Positions 1 through 7,092 are shown, counted from the stretch's first letter. The stretch: DNA of 11,520 nt from Flavobacteriia bacterium (GCA_009925805.1 RFQF01000053.1:1-11520); one strand, 5' to 3'. The notes: generated from the letters alone by a model not told the origin. Made by a program: numbers and translations.

Positions 1-108
1 GACCACCTCGCACTTCACGCCCAAATGCGCTTCAAGCACTGGCGCAATGACGCGTTCTTTTTGATGTTTTGTCGCGATGCACAGGCGTCGGCCTTCGTAA
101 AGCTTCAA
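1..108 (-). CDS. DUF6671-like protein, N-terminal 36 codons (cut by window edge)
   Basis: The 36 codons visible before the left edge read like a genuine protein start, with Leu/Met-Lys-Leu-Tyr-Glu-Gly-Arg-Arg followed by CIATKHQKERVIAP and VLEAHLGVKCEVV. The IATKHxKExVIAP pattern followed by LGVKC matches my memory of the DUF6671 family found in Bacteroidota. I know of no assigned function for that family, so none is proposed. The only available start is TTG at 108-106, because a TAA stop lies two codons upstream in the same frame. A TTG start fits the family, whose members begin about 5 to 7 residues before the first conserved strand. The gene begins 19 bases after the isocitrate dehydrogenase stop, so it is probably co-transcribed with it. 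The family call rests on memory of sequence style and on a fragment only. Confidence 0.6.
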   Translation of the reverse strand, partial: MKLYEGRRLCIATKHQKERVIAPVLEAHLGVKCEVV

Positions 109-127
109 ATTTTAAGACGGTTTAAAT

Positions 128-1558
128 TTATTGCCCTTGGCCTAAGGAATATCCCGCAACCCCATCGAACGTATACAAATTTTCGGTTTTCACCACGTCC
201 AATTCTTTGGAAACGGCGTTGGAAAGAAGGTGGATGATTTCTTCTTTGGAAAGACTCCCGCTGGCAGGTTTGAAACGGCAACGCCAATGGTCAGTGCAAA
301 AGGTTTCTTTAAATCCTTCCGGCCATACTTTAATGCCGCGGTTGGTAATCATGCTCAATTTCACCCCATCCAGTTCTATGGCTTGCACTTTTTCGGCCAA
401 TTCATTCGCTTCGAGCCCTGGCCAATGGACGAACAGGTCAACGCCTTCCAAGGCTTTTTGTTTGGGGGCTTTTCGCTGATATTTTGGAAGGTTCATGGTG
501 TAATCCGAGGCGTAGCTTACGGCGCTCAAGGTTTGCGGTTTTTGCCCCAACCGTTCGATAATCGCATCGGCAAATTCGCGGGTTCCTACTTTTTGAGAGC
601 TGGTTCCTTCGTTGTAGATATCGTAGGTATGGATGCCTTCTTCCAAGGTTTTAAGCCAAGCATTTTGCACTTTTTCTGCAATGGCCGTTTGGCCGATATG
701 GTTAAGCATGAGGATGGCACCTTGCAATAATCCCGAAGGGTTGGCTAGATTTTGTCCGGCTCTTCGCGGTGCGGATCCATGAATGGCTTCAAACATCGCG
801 CACTCTTCTCCGATGTTGGCGGAACCGGCTAAACCTACCGAACCGGTGATTTGAGCGGCTACATCGCTGAGTACGTCGCCGTACAAGTTCGGCATTACGA
901 TTACATCAAATGCTTCCGGGGTATCGGCTAGTTTGGCAGCACCGATATCGATAATCCAGTGCTCGTTTTCGATTTCAGGGTATTCTGCCGCGATTTCATC
1001 GAATACTTTGTGAAAAAGGCCATCGCTCTGCTTCATGATGTTGTCCTTGGTAAAGCAAGTGACTTTTTTGCGGTTTTGTTGTTTCGCGTATTCGAAAGCG
1101 TAGCGCACAATTTTTTCGCAGCCCGGACGACTGATAAGTTTCAGACATTGCACCACTTCATCGGTTTGCTGATGCTCAATTCCTGCATACAAGTCCTCTT
1201 CGTTTTCGCGAACAATGACTACGTCCATGATCGGGTGCTTGGTTTGCACAAAGGGATGCAAGCTTTTGCAGGGACGCACATTGGAATAAAGACCTAAGAA
1301 TTTTCGTGTGGTTACGTTAAGGCTTTTGTAACCTCCTCCTTGTGGAGTGGTGATGGGCGCTTTTAGAAATACTTTGTTTCTTCGGATAATGTCCCAGCTT
1401 TCTGCGGCAATTCCCGAGGTGTTTCCGGATAAATAAACTTTTTCACCCACTTCGATTTCTTCAAACTCTAAATTCGCGCCTGCGGCGGTGAGTATGCGTA
1501 GGGTAGCATCCATGATTTCGGGACCGATTCCATCCCCTTTGGCTATGGTAATTTTCAT
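128..1558 (-). CDS. icd: NADP-dependent isocitrate dehydrogenase, Thermus type (476 aa)
   Basis: Converts isocitrate to 2-oxoglutarate and CO2 with reduction of NADP+, a cytoplasmic TCA-cycle step. The protein starts MKITIAKGDGIGPEI, the nucleotide-binding opening of the isocitrate/isopropylmalate dehydrogenase family. The substrate-binding segment VRENEEDLYAGIEH covers residues 116-129, and the TKDN segment with the catalytic-type Lys171 covers 170-173. The family signature runs from NLYGDVLSD (224-232), with metal-ligand candidates Asp228 and Asp232. HGSAPRRAGQN (260-270) has Arg265-Arg266 where E. coli NADP enzymes have Lys-Tyr and NAD enzymes usually have Asp-Ile, so NADP preference is inferred. 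Residues from about 345 to 476 form the additional C-terminal domain of the Thermus thermophilus type, seen in KLSMITNRGIKVWP, DHWRCRF and FDGVAGY. The length fits that subgroup. It has its own promoter just upstream and is followed closely by the DUF6671-like gene. Confidence 0.95.
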   Translation of the reverse strand: MKITIAKGDGIGPEIMDATLRILTAAGANLEFEEIEVGEKVYLSGNTSGIAAESWDIIRRNKVFLKAPITTPQGGGYKSLNVTTRKFLGLYSNVRPCKSLHPFVQTKHPIMDVVIVRENEEDLYAGIEHQQTDEVVQCLKLISRPGCEKIVRYAFEYAKQQNRKKVTCFTKDNIMKQSDGLFHKVFDEIAAEYPEIENEHWIIDIGAAKLADTPEAFDVIVMPNLYGDVLSDVAAQITGSVGLAGSANIGEECAMFEAIHGSAPRRAGQNLANPSGLLQGAILMLNHIGQTAIAEKVQNAWLKTLEEGIHTYDIYNEGTSSQKVGTREFADAIIERLGQKPQTLSAVSYASDYTMNLPKYQRKAPKQKALEGVDLFVHWPGLEANELAEKVQAIELDGVKLSMITNRGIKVWPEGFKETFCTDHWRCRFKPASGSLSKEEIIHLLSNAVSKELDVVKTENLYTFDGVAGYSLGQGQ

Positions 1559-1577
1559 GTGTTTGTTTTATTTTGGA

Positions 1578-1606
1578 CAAAAATAAGCATCCTATTAAAT
1601 TGGCAA
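1578..1606 (-). promoter_or_regulatory. Bacteroidota-type promoter for isocitrate dehydrogenase
   Basis: On the minus strand, TTG at 1606-1604 is followed by an 18-base spacer and TATTTTTG at 1585-1578. This is an exact match to the TAnnTTTG element recognised by the primary sigma factor of Bacteroidota, with the usual upstream TTG spacing. Transcription would start near 1571, leaving a short A-rich leader of about 12 bases (AAAATAAAACAAACAC) before the ATG at 1558. It sits in the 84-base gap after the dihydroorotase gene. The match is exact, but no transcript data are available. Confidence 0.65.
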
Positions 1607-1642
1607 TGCACTTCGAACATTTTGTCCTTAGCTAAACGTAAC

Positions 1643-2995
1643 TTACGATAAACGTTCTTTTTCGAATCTCAACCGTTTCCCGACAGTATTGGAGGGAAAG
1701 GCACCGTCATGATAAACCAAATTTCCATTGACCCAGGTTTTGCGAATTTTACTGGTAAAAGTCTTTCCGGTAAAGGGAGACCAGCCGCAGCGGTAGAGGA
1801 TAGGGGTGTCTTCATCGGACCACGGTTGGTGTAAATCCAGGAGCACCAGATCGGCATAATACCCTTCGCGCAGGTACCCTCGATCGGGGATTCGGTACAG
1901 TTCTGCTACATTATGACTGGTTTTTTCTACGATTTCTGTCAAGGAAAGTACGCCTTGGTGGTACCACTCCAGTAACGCAGGTAGGGCGTGTTGTACCAGC
2001 GGTCCTCCCGACATGGATTGTGTATAGGGTTGTAATTTTTCCGTTAAAGCGTGGGGCGCATGGTCGGTGGCGACAATATCCAAGCGATGGTCTTTCAAGG
2101 CTTGAAGAAGTCCTGCCCGATCGTGGGATGTTTTTACCGCTGGATTCCATTTGATTAATGCACCCTTGGTAGCGTATTCTTCTTGGGAGAACGTTAAATG
2201 ATGGATGCAGGCCTCGGCCGTAATGCGCTTTTCCCGAAGGGGTATTTTACCGTCGAATAAATGGGTTTCTTTTTCTGTGGAAACGTGGTAAATATGGACG
2301 CGGTTTTGTTGTTTTCGGGCAATTTCCACCACAGTTTTTGTGGCATCATAACATGCTTGTTCGGAGCGAATGACGGGGTGTAATTCAAAGGGAATAGCGT
2401 CCCCATAAATGGAACGATAATGCGCTAATTGACGGTGAATCTCGGGTTCGTTTTCGCAGTGAAGGGCGATGAGCGTGGAACACCGTTGAAAGAGTTGCTC
2501 TAAAAACTCGGGATGATTGCAGAGGATGCTTCCTTCTTGATTGAAATAGAGGCCGTCGTCGGTGATGCCACATACCCATTCGTTGTCAACGCGCAATGCT
2601 TCTTCTAGGTTCGACCGACTTATCCCCATAAAAAAAGAATAGTTGGCTAAGGAGGTATTTGCAGCGATGCGGTATTTCTCTTCGAGCAGGTCTAAGGTTA
2701 GGGTATTGGGAAGGGTGTTGGGCATGTCCATAAAACTGGTAATGCCTCCTGCCACGGCTGCCCTGGATTCTGACTGAATGGTGGCTTTATGGGTGAGGCC
2801 GGGTTCTCGGAAATGCACTTGGTCGTCGATCATGCCTGGGATGAGCCATTGCCCTGTGCCGTCAATAACGACATCCGCAGGTTGGTGAATGCTGGCATCG
2901 ATGCGTTCAATGCGTTCGTTGTGGATCAGTACATCAACGACGCGATCGCTGCCTTCGTTGATGATGCGTACATTTTTAAGTAAAGTCGTGGCCAT
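1643..2995 (-). CDS. pyrC: Dihydroorotase, amidohydrolase superfamily (450 aa)
   Basis: Predicted to interconvert carbamoyl-aspartate and dihydroorotate, the third step of de novo pyrimidine synthesis. The first metal-binding strand reads IDDQVHFREPGLTHK (56-70). The usual first His of the HxH pair is Gln59, while His61 and Arg63 are kept; I recall the same DDQVHFREPG wording in other Bacteroidota dihydroorotases. SFMDMPNT (87-94) is the second signature. TDDG (145-148) stands where class I enzymes of the Aquifex/Bacillus type use Asp in place of the carboxylated bridging lysine. The other ligands are present: His179 in ALHCENE, His237 in IYHVST, and Asp311 in ATDHAPH (309-315). The end, GYYADLVLLDL and VNGNLVYHDG, is the typical small beta-domain. 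It starts 52 bases after the OmpA-domain gene. TATCTTCG at 3024-3017 is one mismatch from the TAnnTTTG element, but its upstream half is poor, so read-through from the operon is as likely. An inactive or altered-substrate paralogue cannot be excluded. Confidence 0.88.
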   Translation of the reverse strand: MATTLLKNVRIINEGSDRVVDVLIHNERIERIDASIHQPADVVIDGTGQWLIPGMIDDQVHFREPGLTHKATIQSESRAAVAGGITSFMDMPNTLPNTLTLDLLEEKYRIAANTSLANYSFFMGISRSNLEEALRVDNEWVCGITDDGLYFNQEGSILCNHPEFLEQLFQRCSTLIALHCENEPEIHRQLAHYRSIYGDAIPFELHPVIRSEQACYDATKTVVEIARKQQNRVHIYHVSTEKETHLFDGKIPLREKRITAEACIHHLTFSQEEYATKGALIKWNPAVKTSHDRAGLLQALKDHRLDIVATDHAPHALTEKLQPYTQSMSGGPLVQHALPALLEWYHQGVLSLTEIVEKTSHNVAELYRIPDRGYLREGYYADLVLLDLHQPWSDEDTPILYRCGWSPFTGKTFTSKIRKTWVNGNLVYHDGAFPSNTVGKRLRFEKERLS

Positions 2996-3047
2996 AAATT
3001 CAACATTGCTTGGTCACGAAGATACGGTTAAAAGCGTCTTGGAACAG

Positions 3048-3710
3048 TTATTTATTCGCAACAATCCGAAGTTCTACCCGGCGATTTTGGATGCGTTCTT
3101 CTTCGGACTTTTCAGGTAAGGGGTAGATTGGTTTGGTTGAACCAAAGCCTTGAAAACCCAGTCGATTGTTGGAAATACCGTTGTTAACTAAGTATTCATA
3201 GACAACTTTCGCACGATTGAACGATAAATTTATGTCGTCCTCGGCAGCGCAACAAATGTGGCCTTCGATGGCTATTTTAAGTTTCGGGTTTTCTTGTAGA
3301 ATAGTAAGTAAATCCGAAAGAACCGGGATGGATTGTGTCAATAATACGTCCAAACCAGGTTCGAAATTCAGCTGTTTCAGGGTGATGTTATCCCCAACTT
3401 TCGCGGAGTTTATTTTTTCGGAAAGTTTTTGTTGATAGTAAATAACCACCTTTCGATCCAAGGGGTTTTTTGTAGGTAATTCTCCCAGATCTTCCGTTAG
3501 GGTATTCATCACAAGCTCATGCTTTATGGAATCCAAAAGCGCTTTTACTGATTGGGCTCTGCGATGCGAGAGGTCCAAATTGTAAACCTCACTACCAATG
3601 GAATCCGTATACCCAACGATACGATCTACGGAAGACATTTTATTCAAAGCCTTTCGTAGTTTTTGGGTTTCTTGTTGGCTTAACTGGTCGGATACAATGA
3701 GTTGTTTCAT
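3048..3710 (-). CDS. Tandem OmpA-like domain protein without a signal peptide (220 aa)
   Basis: Contains two OmpA-like (peptidoglycan-associating) domains. Domain 1 is roughly residues 1-93, with IVGYTDSIGSEVYNLDLSHRRAQSV, where Asp36 and Arg51 occupy the usual peptidoglycan-contact positions, and it ends LDRKVVIYY. Domain 2 is roughly 105-218, with ITLKQLNFEPG, IAIEGHICCAAEDD, LSFNRAKVVYEYL (Arg167), GFGSTKPI and NRRVELRIV. In domain 2 the TD motif is replaced by HICC (151-154), a variant I recall in Bacteroidota proteins. The ATG at 3710 is four codons after an in-frame TGA, so no longer N-terminus is possible. The product starts MKQLIVSDQLSQQET, which is neither a signal peptide nor a lipobox. 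OmpA domains normally act in the periplasm, so either export is not Sec-dependent or the gene has lost its 5' end. It lies 38 bases after the DUF2807 lipoprotein gene, apparently in the same operon. Confidence 0.85.
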   Translation of the reverse strand: MKQLIVSDQLSQQETQKLRKALNKMSSVDRIVGYTDSIGSEVYNLDLSHRRAQSVKALLDSIKHELVMNTLTEDLGELPTKNPLDRKVVIYYQQKLSEKINSAKVGDNITLKQLNFEPGLDVLLTQSIPVLSDLLTILQENPKLKIAIEGHICCAAEDDINLSFNRAKVVYEYLVNNGISNNRLGFQGFGSTKPIYPLPEKSEEERIQNRRVELRIVANK

Positions 3711-3748
3711 GTTTCGATAATATCAACCGGCTCGAAGTGTTACATTTT

Positions 3749-4465
3749 TTATTGCACGATTAATTTTCCCGAGCCTGAAGATCCTAAATCTACTAGAAAC
3801 GTAGGATTGCCGAATACTTCGATATTCCCCGCTCCTTTGATCTTATAAAACATACTGTCACTGCAATACACCCGAATGTCGCCTTTCGAAGCGTTTTCTA
3901 TGCGCGCTATGTGGGTGGAAAGTTCATTGGCATGCACTTGCATTAGGGCATAATTCCACAGTTTCACTTCATGGCAAATTCCTTGTAATGTGAGCATTCC
4001 TCCGCAAGGAAAGTTGTTCCAAAAATAGAAGGTTTGACAGTTGAGATTTAATTGCGCTTGGTTTAGTTTGCTTTTTAACACCAAACCGAGTTCGTTGGCA
4101 ACGATCGCTTTTTCGTTGTGAAGGTAACAGGTTTCGTTCGCAATAATCTTTGCCAGTTGCTTAAAATGCAGGGTTAATCGTATGTTGTTTTTTTCAGGAT
4201 ACAACCAACGCCATCGATTTTCATTGTGAACGGTCAAGGTGTTGTTTTCCAATTGAGCCTTAATGTGACTTACGAACTTAGGGTTGCCGTTAATTTCTAA
4301 AAAACTAAGGGAATCTTGGACTAATTCCACATCAAAAACATCCGCCAAAACAAGGGTGTCGTAAGCTTGGGAAAGCGGAATTGTAGCGCTTGTGAGGGGT
4401 GTTTTTTCGCAAGCGGAGAGGTAAAGGATTGCTGCAAGCAGTGATATGTGTTGGAGAAATTTCAT
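3749..4465 (-). CDS. DUF2807 (GIN-domain, adhesin-head-like) lipoprotein (238 aa)
   Basis: A predicted lipoprotein: MKFLQHISLLAAILYLSAC is a short signal with a lipobox (LSAC) and lipidated Cys19. The rest looks like the DUF2807 or putative auto-transporter adhesin head GIN domain, a right-handed beta structure common in Bacteroidota. Signs are YDTLVLADVFDVELVQDS near residues 35-52, LEINGNPKFVSHIKAQLENNTLTV (56-79), then short polar strands, and the glycine-rich end KGAGNIEVFGN and LVDLGSSGSGKLIVQ. No enzymatic residues are apparent, and a precise role is unknown. Four cysteines in the second half (C143, C154, C163, C205) are more than usual for this kind of repeat. Its ATG (4465-4463) overlaps the stop of the PagL-like gene as ATGA, so translation is probably coupled to it. 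Confidence 0.8.
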   Translation of the reverse strand: MKFLQHISLLAAILYLSACEKTPLTSATIPLSQAYDTLVLADVFDVELVQDSLSFLEINGNPKFVSHIKAQLENNTLTVHNENRWRWLYPEKNNIRLTLHFKQLAKIIANETCYLHNEKAIVANELGLVLKSKLNQAQLNLNCQTFYFWNNFPCGGMLTLQGICHEVKLWNYALMQVHANELSTHIARIENASKGDIRVYCSDSMFYKIKGAGNIEVFGNPTFLVDLGSSGSGKLIVQ

Positions 4466-5553
4466 CGATGGAAGTAATAGCCAAAACCTAATTCTGGATA
4501 ATCTAATATTTGCAAGTGGGATTTCATGGAAAATTGGAGCAGAAGATTGGGGTTGAACCGCCAGCGAATGATGGCTCTATTGTACATTTTTGAGGGATGA
4601 AGGATGTCGGGAAGCCCTAAATGCCACCCTTCTTGCAAGATAAAGCTAAACGATCCGTATACAATTTCCTGAGAGGCATGCATTCCGCTGCTAAAATTAT
4701 CGCGCGGTTGATAGCTGCTATTGGGTTTAACGGAAAGTTCGCTTTTTGTGGATGAATCAAAGAATAGGTCGAGGCCCGCCCCAAAGAAAAACTTATGAAA
4801 CGCCCTGTATTTATATTCTGCGCTTAAGGAAGATGTGAAATACAAGGTGCTCTGTAAGGCCCGAGTATGTTTCCCACCAGCAGCGTAAATAAAAGCAAAT
4901 TCGTGGGACCGTAGGCAAGGTGGAACAATCCCTTGGATCAACGCTTCTTGTTTCCCTATACTTTTTGCCAATCCTGCGTGGACATAGACCATGTTCAATC
5001 CTAAATTGGGTTCTGCCATATTGGCGTTGGAGAAATGACTAAATCGAAGGCCTGTTTCCGCACTCATGGTAGGATTCAATCGAAATTTAACGCCCAGTTG
5101 ATAATCAAAATGCATGTTGAGGTGGGAACCGATGGAAATATTCAAGGGGTTTGATACGAGATCAAAACGACGGTTGCTAAAGCCTAACCCAAAACCGAAT
5201 TGATGATACATCGAAAGGGTTTTTTTACGAAAAAAATAATTCCGGAAAAAGGGGTAGAGCGCCAGTTCCTGGCCAAAAACCTGGTTATTGCCTAGCGTGG
5301 TAAAAAACATCGTAAAACCGTATTCGGGATAGTGATACTGTTGTTCAGTTTGGTTTTTTCCCGTGGTGCGCTTAAGCCAAGAAATTTCAAACGAATTCAA
5401 GGAGTGTTGGGCGAGGTACGAAATATCGCTGTACTCCGGAATTACTAACCCTTGGTTCCATTTTAGACTTATAAAAGCGTTTTTTGTCCAAGAGCTTTGA
5501 CCATAGTATGTCAGCCAACAGCAAAGTACCCCAAAGAAGCAAACACGTTTCAC
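4462..5553 (-). CDS. Acyloxyacyl hydrolase / PagL-like lipid A deacylase family, outer-membrane barrel (363 aa)
   Basis: Exported beta-barrel candidate. The N-terminus MKRVCFFGVLCCWLTYYGQS looks like a signal peptide. The remainder alternates aromatic and small residues in barrel-like strands and ends in a Tyr/Phe-rich terminal strand (GFGYYFHR). The key motif is RFSHFSNANMAEPNLGLN (170-187). His173 and Ser175 align with the catalytic His126 and Ser128 of Pseudomonas PagL, which removes the 3-O-acyl chain of lipid A. Asn187 aligns with the catalytic Glu140. The protein is about twice the size of PagL, and residues from roughly 215 on have no recognised homology; that part may add barrel strands. 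The start is GTG at 5553-5551, the only possible start because TAA lies three codons upstream. It overlaps the DUF2130 stop as GTGA, so coupled translation is expected. Activity is uncertain given the missing Glu. Confidence 0.7.
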   Translation of the reverse strand: MKRVCFFGVLCCWLTYYGQSSWTKNAFISLKWNQGLVIPEYSDISYLAQHSLNSFEISWLKRTTGKNQTEQQYHYPEYGFTMFFTTLGNNQVFGQELALYPFFRNYFFRKKTLSMYHQFGFGLGFSNRRFDLVSNPLNISIGSHLNMHFDYQLGVKFRLNPTMSAETGLRFSHFSNANMAEPNLGLNMVYVHAGLAKSIGKQEALIQGIVPPCLRSHEFAFIYAAGGKHTRALQSTLYFTSSLSAEYKYRAFHKFFFGAGLDLFFDSSTKSELSVKPNSSYQPRDNFSSGMHASQEIVYGSFSFILQEGWHLGLPDILHPSKMYNRAIIRWRFNPNLLLQFSMKSHLQILDYPELGFGYYFHR

Positions 5554-6845
5554 GGAATGTTATTTTCATCGGCATTTTTGGCGCGCTCCTCATCGAATTT
5601 AGCCCGCATCGTAGGATTGTTAGATGTGAGTTTTTTAATTGTGAGGTCTTGCGCTTTATCGTTCGCCAGGCGTAATTGGTTTGCTGAGGTTAAGAGTTCC
5701 GATTTCACTTTATTCATTTTCGCAATGGAAGCATCGATTTCTTTAATAGCTTGTTCAAAATGGGCCGAAGCGGAAAGGTAATTTTTCGAGAAGCCTTCTT
5801 GGAAATTGGTCAATCTTGCTTCGAAGCCTGTAATATCCACGTTTTGGTTGCGTACCTTCGCCAATTCTTGTTTGTAAACCAAGGAATTCAAGGCCGCATT
5901 GCGCAGTAAAGTAATCATCGGGATGAAGAACTGCGGTCGAATCACGTACATTTTCTCAAAGTGGTACGAAACATCGACAATGCCGGTGTTGTATAAATCG
6001 CTGTCCGCTTCGAGCATGCTCACGAGCACGGCGTATTCGCATTTTTTTTGGTTTCGGTCCTTGTTGAGTTCCTTGAAAAAATCTTCGTTCTTCTTCTTGG
6101 AGGCGCTTTCGTCGCTTTCGTTTTTCATTTCGAACATGATCGAAACAATTTCCACGTTATGTTCGTCGAATTCACGGTAAATAAAATCGCCTTTACTTCC
6201 CGAAGAGGCATCGTTGTCTTTTTTGAATTCGGCTTTTGGAAAAGCCAAAGCCCTTATTTTATTGAATTCATTTTCGCAATGCTGCTCTAACGATTCTCCC
6301 ACCATTTTTGTAGACAGGCGCATTTTCATGTCTTTAGCTTGCTGAAGCTGCTCTTCTTTGTATTGAATAATCGCATTAAACCGTTGGCTTTCCGACTGCA
6401 TTTCTTGCCGTAAGGTGGATTCTAAGTTCTGTTTTTCCAGTTCCTTTTTCTCCAAGGCGTTTTTCAAGGCCTCGCGCTCCATTTCTCCGTTGGAAACGGC
6501 CTGGGTGATGGCTAAGGTTTTTTCCGTTTGAAAATTGCTCAGTTGTGCTTTCAAGGTAACCAATTCGCTTTCCTTTAACGCCAAACTTTCGGAAAGTTGT
6601 CGGTTGGCTTCAGCTTTTAGCAACGCGATTTCTTGCTCTTTTTTAGCCATTTCGAGGTCAAAATTGCTTTTTAAGCTCGTTTCAGCCAACGCCAGCGCAT
6701 CGCTTTTTTCTTTTTCTGCCAACAACAACCGTTGATTTACCTCTGTTTCGAATTCAGTATTGCGCACTTGCTTTAGGATTTCGGCAAACCCTGCTTGATC
6801 TAAGTTAAAAACCGATTGGCATTTTGGACAAATGACATCTTTCAT
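5550..6845 (-). CDS. DUF2130 coiled-coil protein with PD-(D/E)XK-like motif (431 aa)
   Basis: Begins MKDVICPKCQ, with a single CxxC (Cys6, Cys9) that may be half of a zinc site. Residues from about 25 to 175 are a long, charged, Gln/Glu/Lys/Leu-rich coiled coil. The conserved DUF2130 core follows: GESLEQHCENEFNKIRALAFP (183-203), GSKGDFIY (216-223), IMFEMKNE (236-243) and HFEKMYVIRPQFF (295-307). Asp220 followed by Glu239-x-Lys241 fits a PD-(D/E)XK nuclease-like core, a relationship suggested for this family. A second coiled coil fills residues from about 345 to 405. No signal peptide is present, so it is probably cytoplasmic. Function is unknown; a DNA-processing role is inference. It is the first gene of an operon whose next three products look like envelope proteins, and its stop overlaps the start of the PagL-like gene. 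Confidence 0.85.
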   Translation of the reverse strand: MKDVICPKCQSVFNLDQAGFAEILKQVRNTEFETEVNQRLLLAEKEKSDALALAETSLKSNFDLEMAKKEQEIALLKAEANRQLSESLALKESELVTLKAQLSNFQTEKTLAITQAVSNGEMEREALKNALEKKELEKQNLESTLRQEMQSESQRFNAIIQYKEEQLQQAKDMKMRLSTKMVGESLEQHCENEFNKIRALAFPKAEFKKDNDASSGSKGDFIYREFDEHNVEIVSIMFEMKNESDESASKKKNEDFFKELNKDRNQKKCEYAVLVSMLEADSDLYNTGIVDVSYHFEKMYVIRPQFFIPMITLLRNAALNSLVYKQELAKVRNQNVDITGFEARLTNFQEGFSKNYLSASAHFEQAIKEIDASIAKMNKVKSELLTSANQLRLANDKAQDLTIKKLTSNNPTMRAKFDEERAKNADENNIP

Positions 6846-6916
6846 ATGGGGAATATTTTAGAAATACTAAATTAATCAATATCGAACAAGCTTTTCATCC
6901 ACGATCGGCTTTTGTT

Positions 6917-6924
6917 CAAAACTA
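6917..6924 (-). promoter_or_regulatory. Possible TAnnTTTG element upstream of the DUF2130 operon
   Basis: On the minus strand, TAGTTTTG matches the Bacteroidota TAnnTTTG element. It lies about 70 bases before the DUF2130 ATG, directly after the stop of the out-of-frame T9SS tail, in an AT-rich stretch. I see no well-spaced upstream TTG, so this is weaker than the isocitrate dehydrogenase promoter. The rest of the 82-base gap (6846-6927) holds only an imperfect hairpin without a T-run. Confidence 0.3.
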
Positions 6925-6927
6925 AAA

Positions 6928-7092
6928 TTACCAACGAAATAGCTTTTTTACTTCTACACCCTTCAAGGTTTTTAGCACCAAATAATGAATTCCTTTCGAC
7001 ATCCAAGGGTCCAATTCCAGCGGATAGGTTCCCGGACCAAGCAATCGGTAAGCATGATGGAGGATGCGGTGAGCATGGCTGTGGCATTCAAT
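6928..7092 (-). other. Out-of-frame T9SS type A sorting-domain-like tail of the propeller gene
   Basis: In the minus-strand frame one base away from the propeller frame there is an open stretch of 54 codons between a TGA (7095-7093) and a TAA (6930-6928). Its sequence includes RILHHAYRLLGPGTYPLEL followed by KGIHYLVLKT and KGVEVKKLFRW. This has the spacing of a T9SS type A sorting domain: a turn before GxYxLxL, then KGxYxLxLxT, then GxxxxKLxx and the stop. The in-frame end of the propeller protein over the same bases (after about residue 352, ending RWNWTLGCRKEFIIWC) resembles nothing I know. Adding one base to the GGG at 7033-7031 would join the frames as ...LVRGTYPLEL. An indel nearer 7068-7085 would keep more of the domain. 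The exact site cannot be fixed from one sequence. Confidence 0.55.

Noticed and set aside
230..730. A plus-strand open frame of 166 codons inside the isocitrate dehydrogenase gene
   Set aside because: It lies antisense to a confidently identified gene, has no recognisable domain, and its composition is that expected from the complement of coding sequence.
5550..6845. DUF2130 protein with a PD-(D/E)XK-like motif considered as part of a defence or restriction system
   Set aside because: There is no methylase of the DNA-modifying type, helicase, toxin-antitoxin pair or recombinase beside it. Its neighbours are envelope genes, so a defence role has no support here.
6884..6917. Inverted repeat GAACAAAAGC / GCTTGTTC between the propeller and DUF2130 genes, considered as a terminator
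   Set aside because: The stem is about 8 pairs with a 2-base bulge, AT-rich, and is not followed by a T-run, so it does not meet a rho-independent terminator pattern.
6872..7087. A minus-strand 71-codon frame starting MPQPCSPHPP in the third frame over the end of the propeller gene
   Set aside because: Considered as the missing end of the propeller protein, but it carries no T9SS pattern. The other alternative frame (stop at 6928-6930) does.
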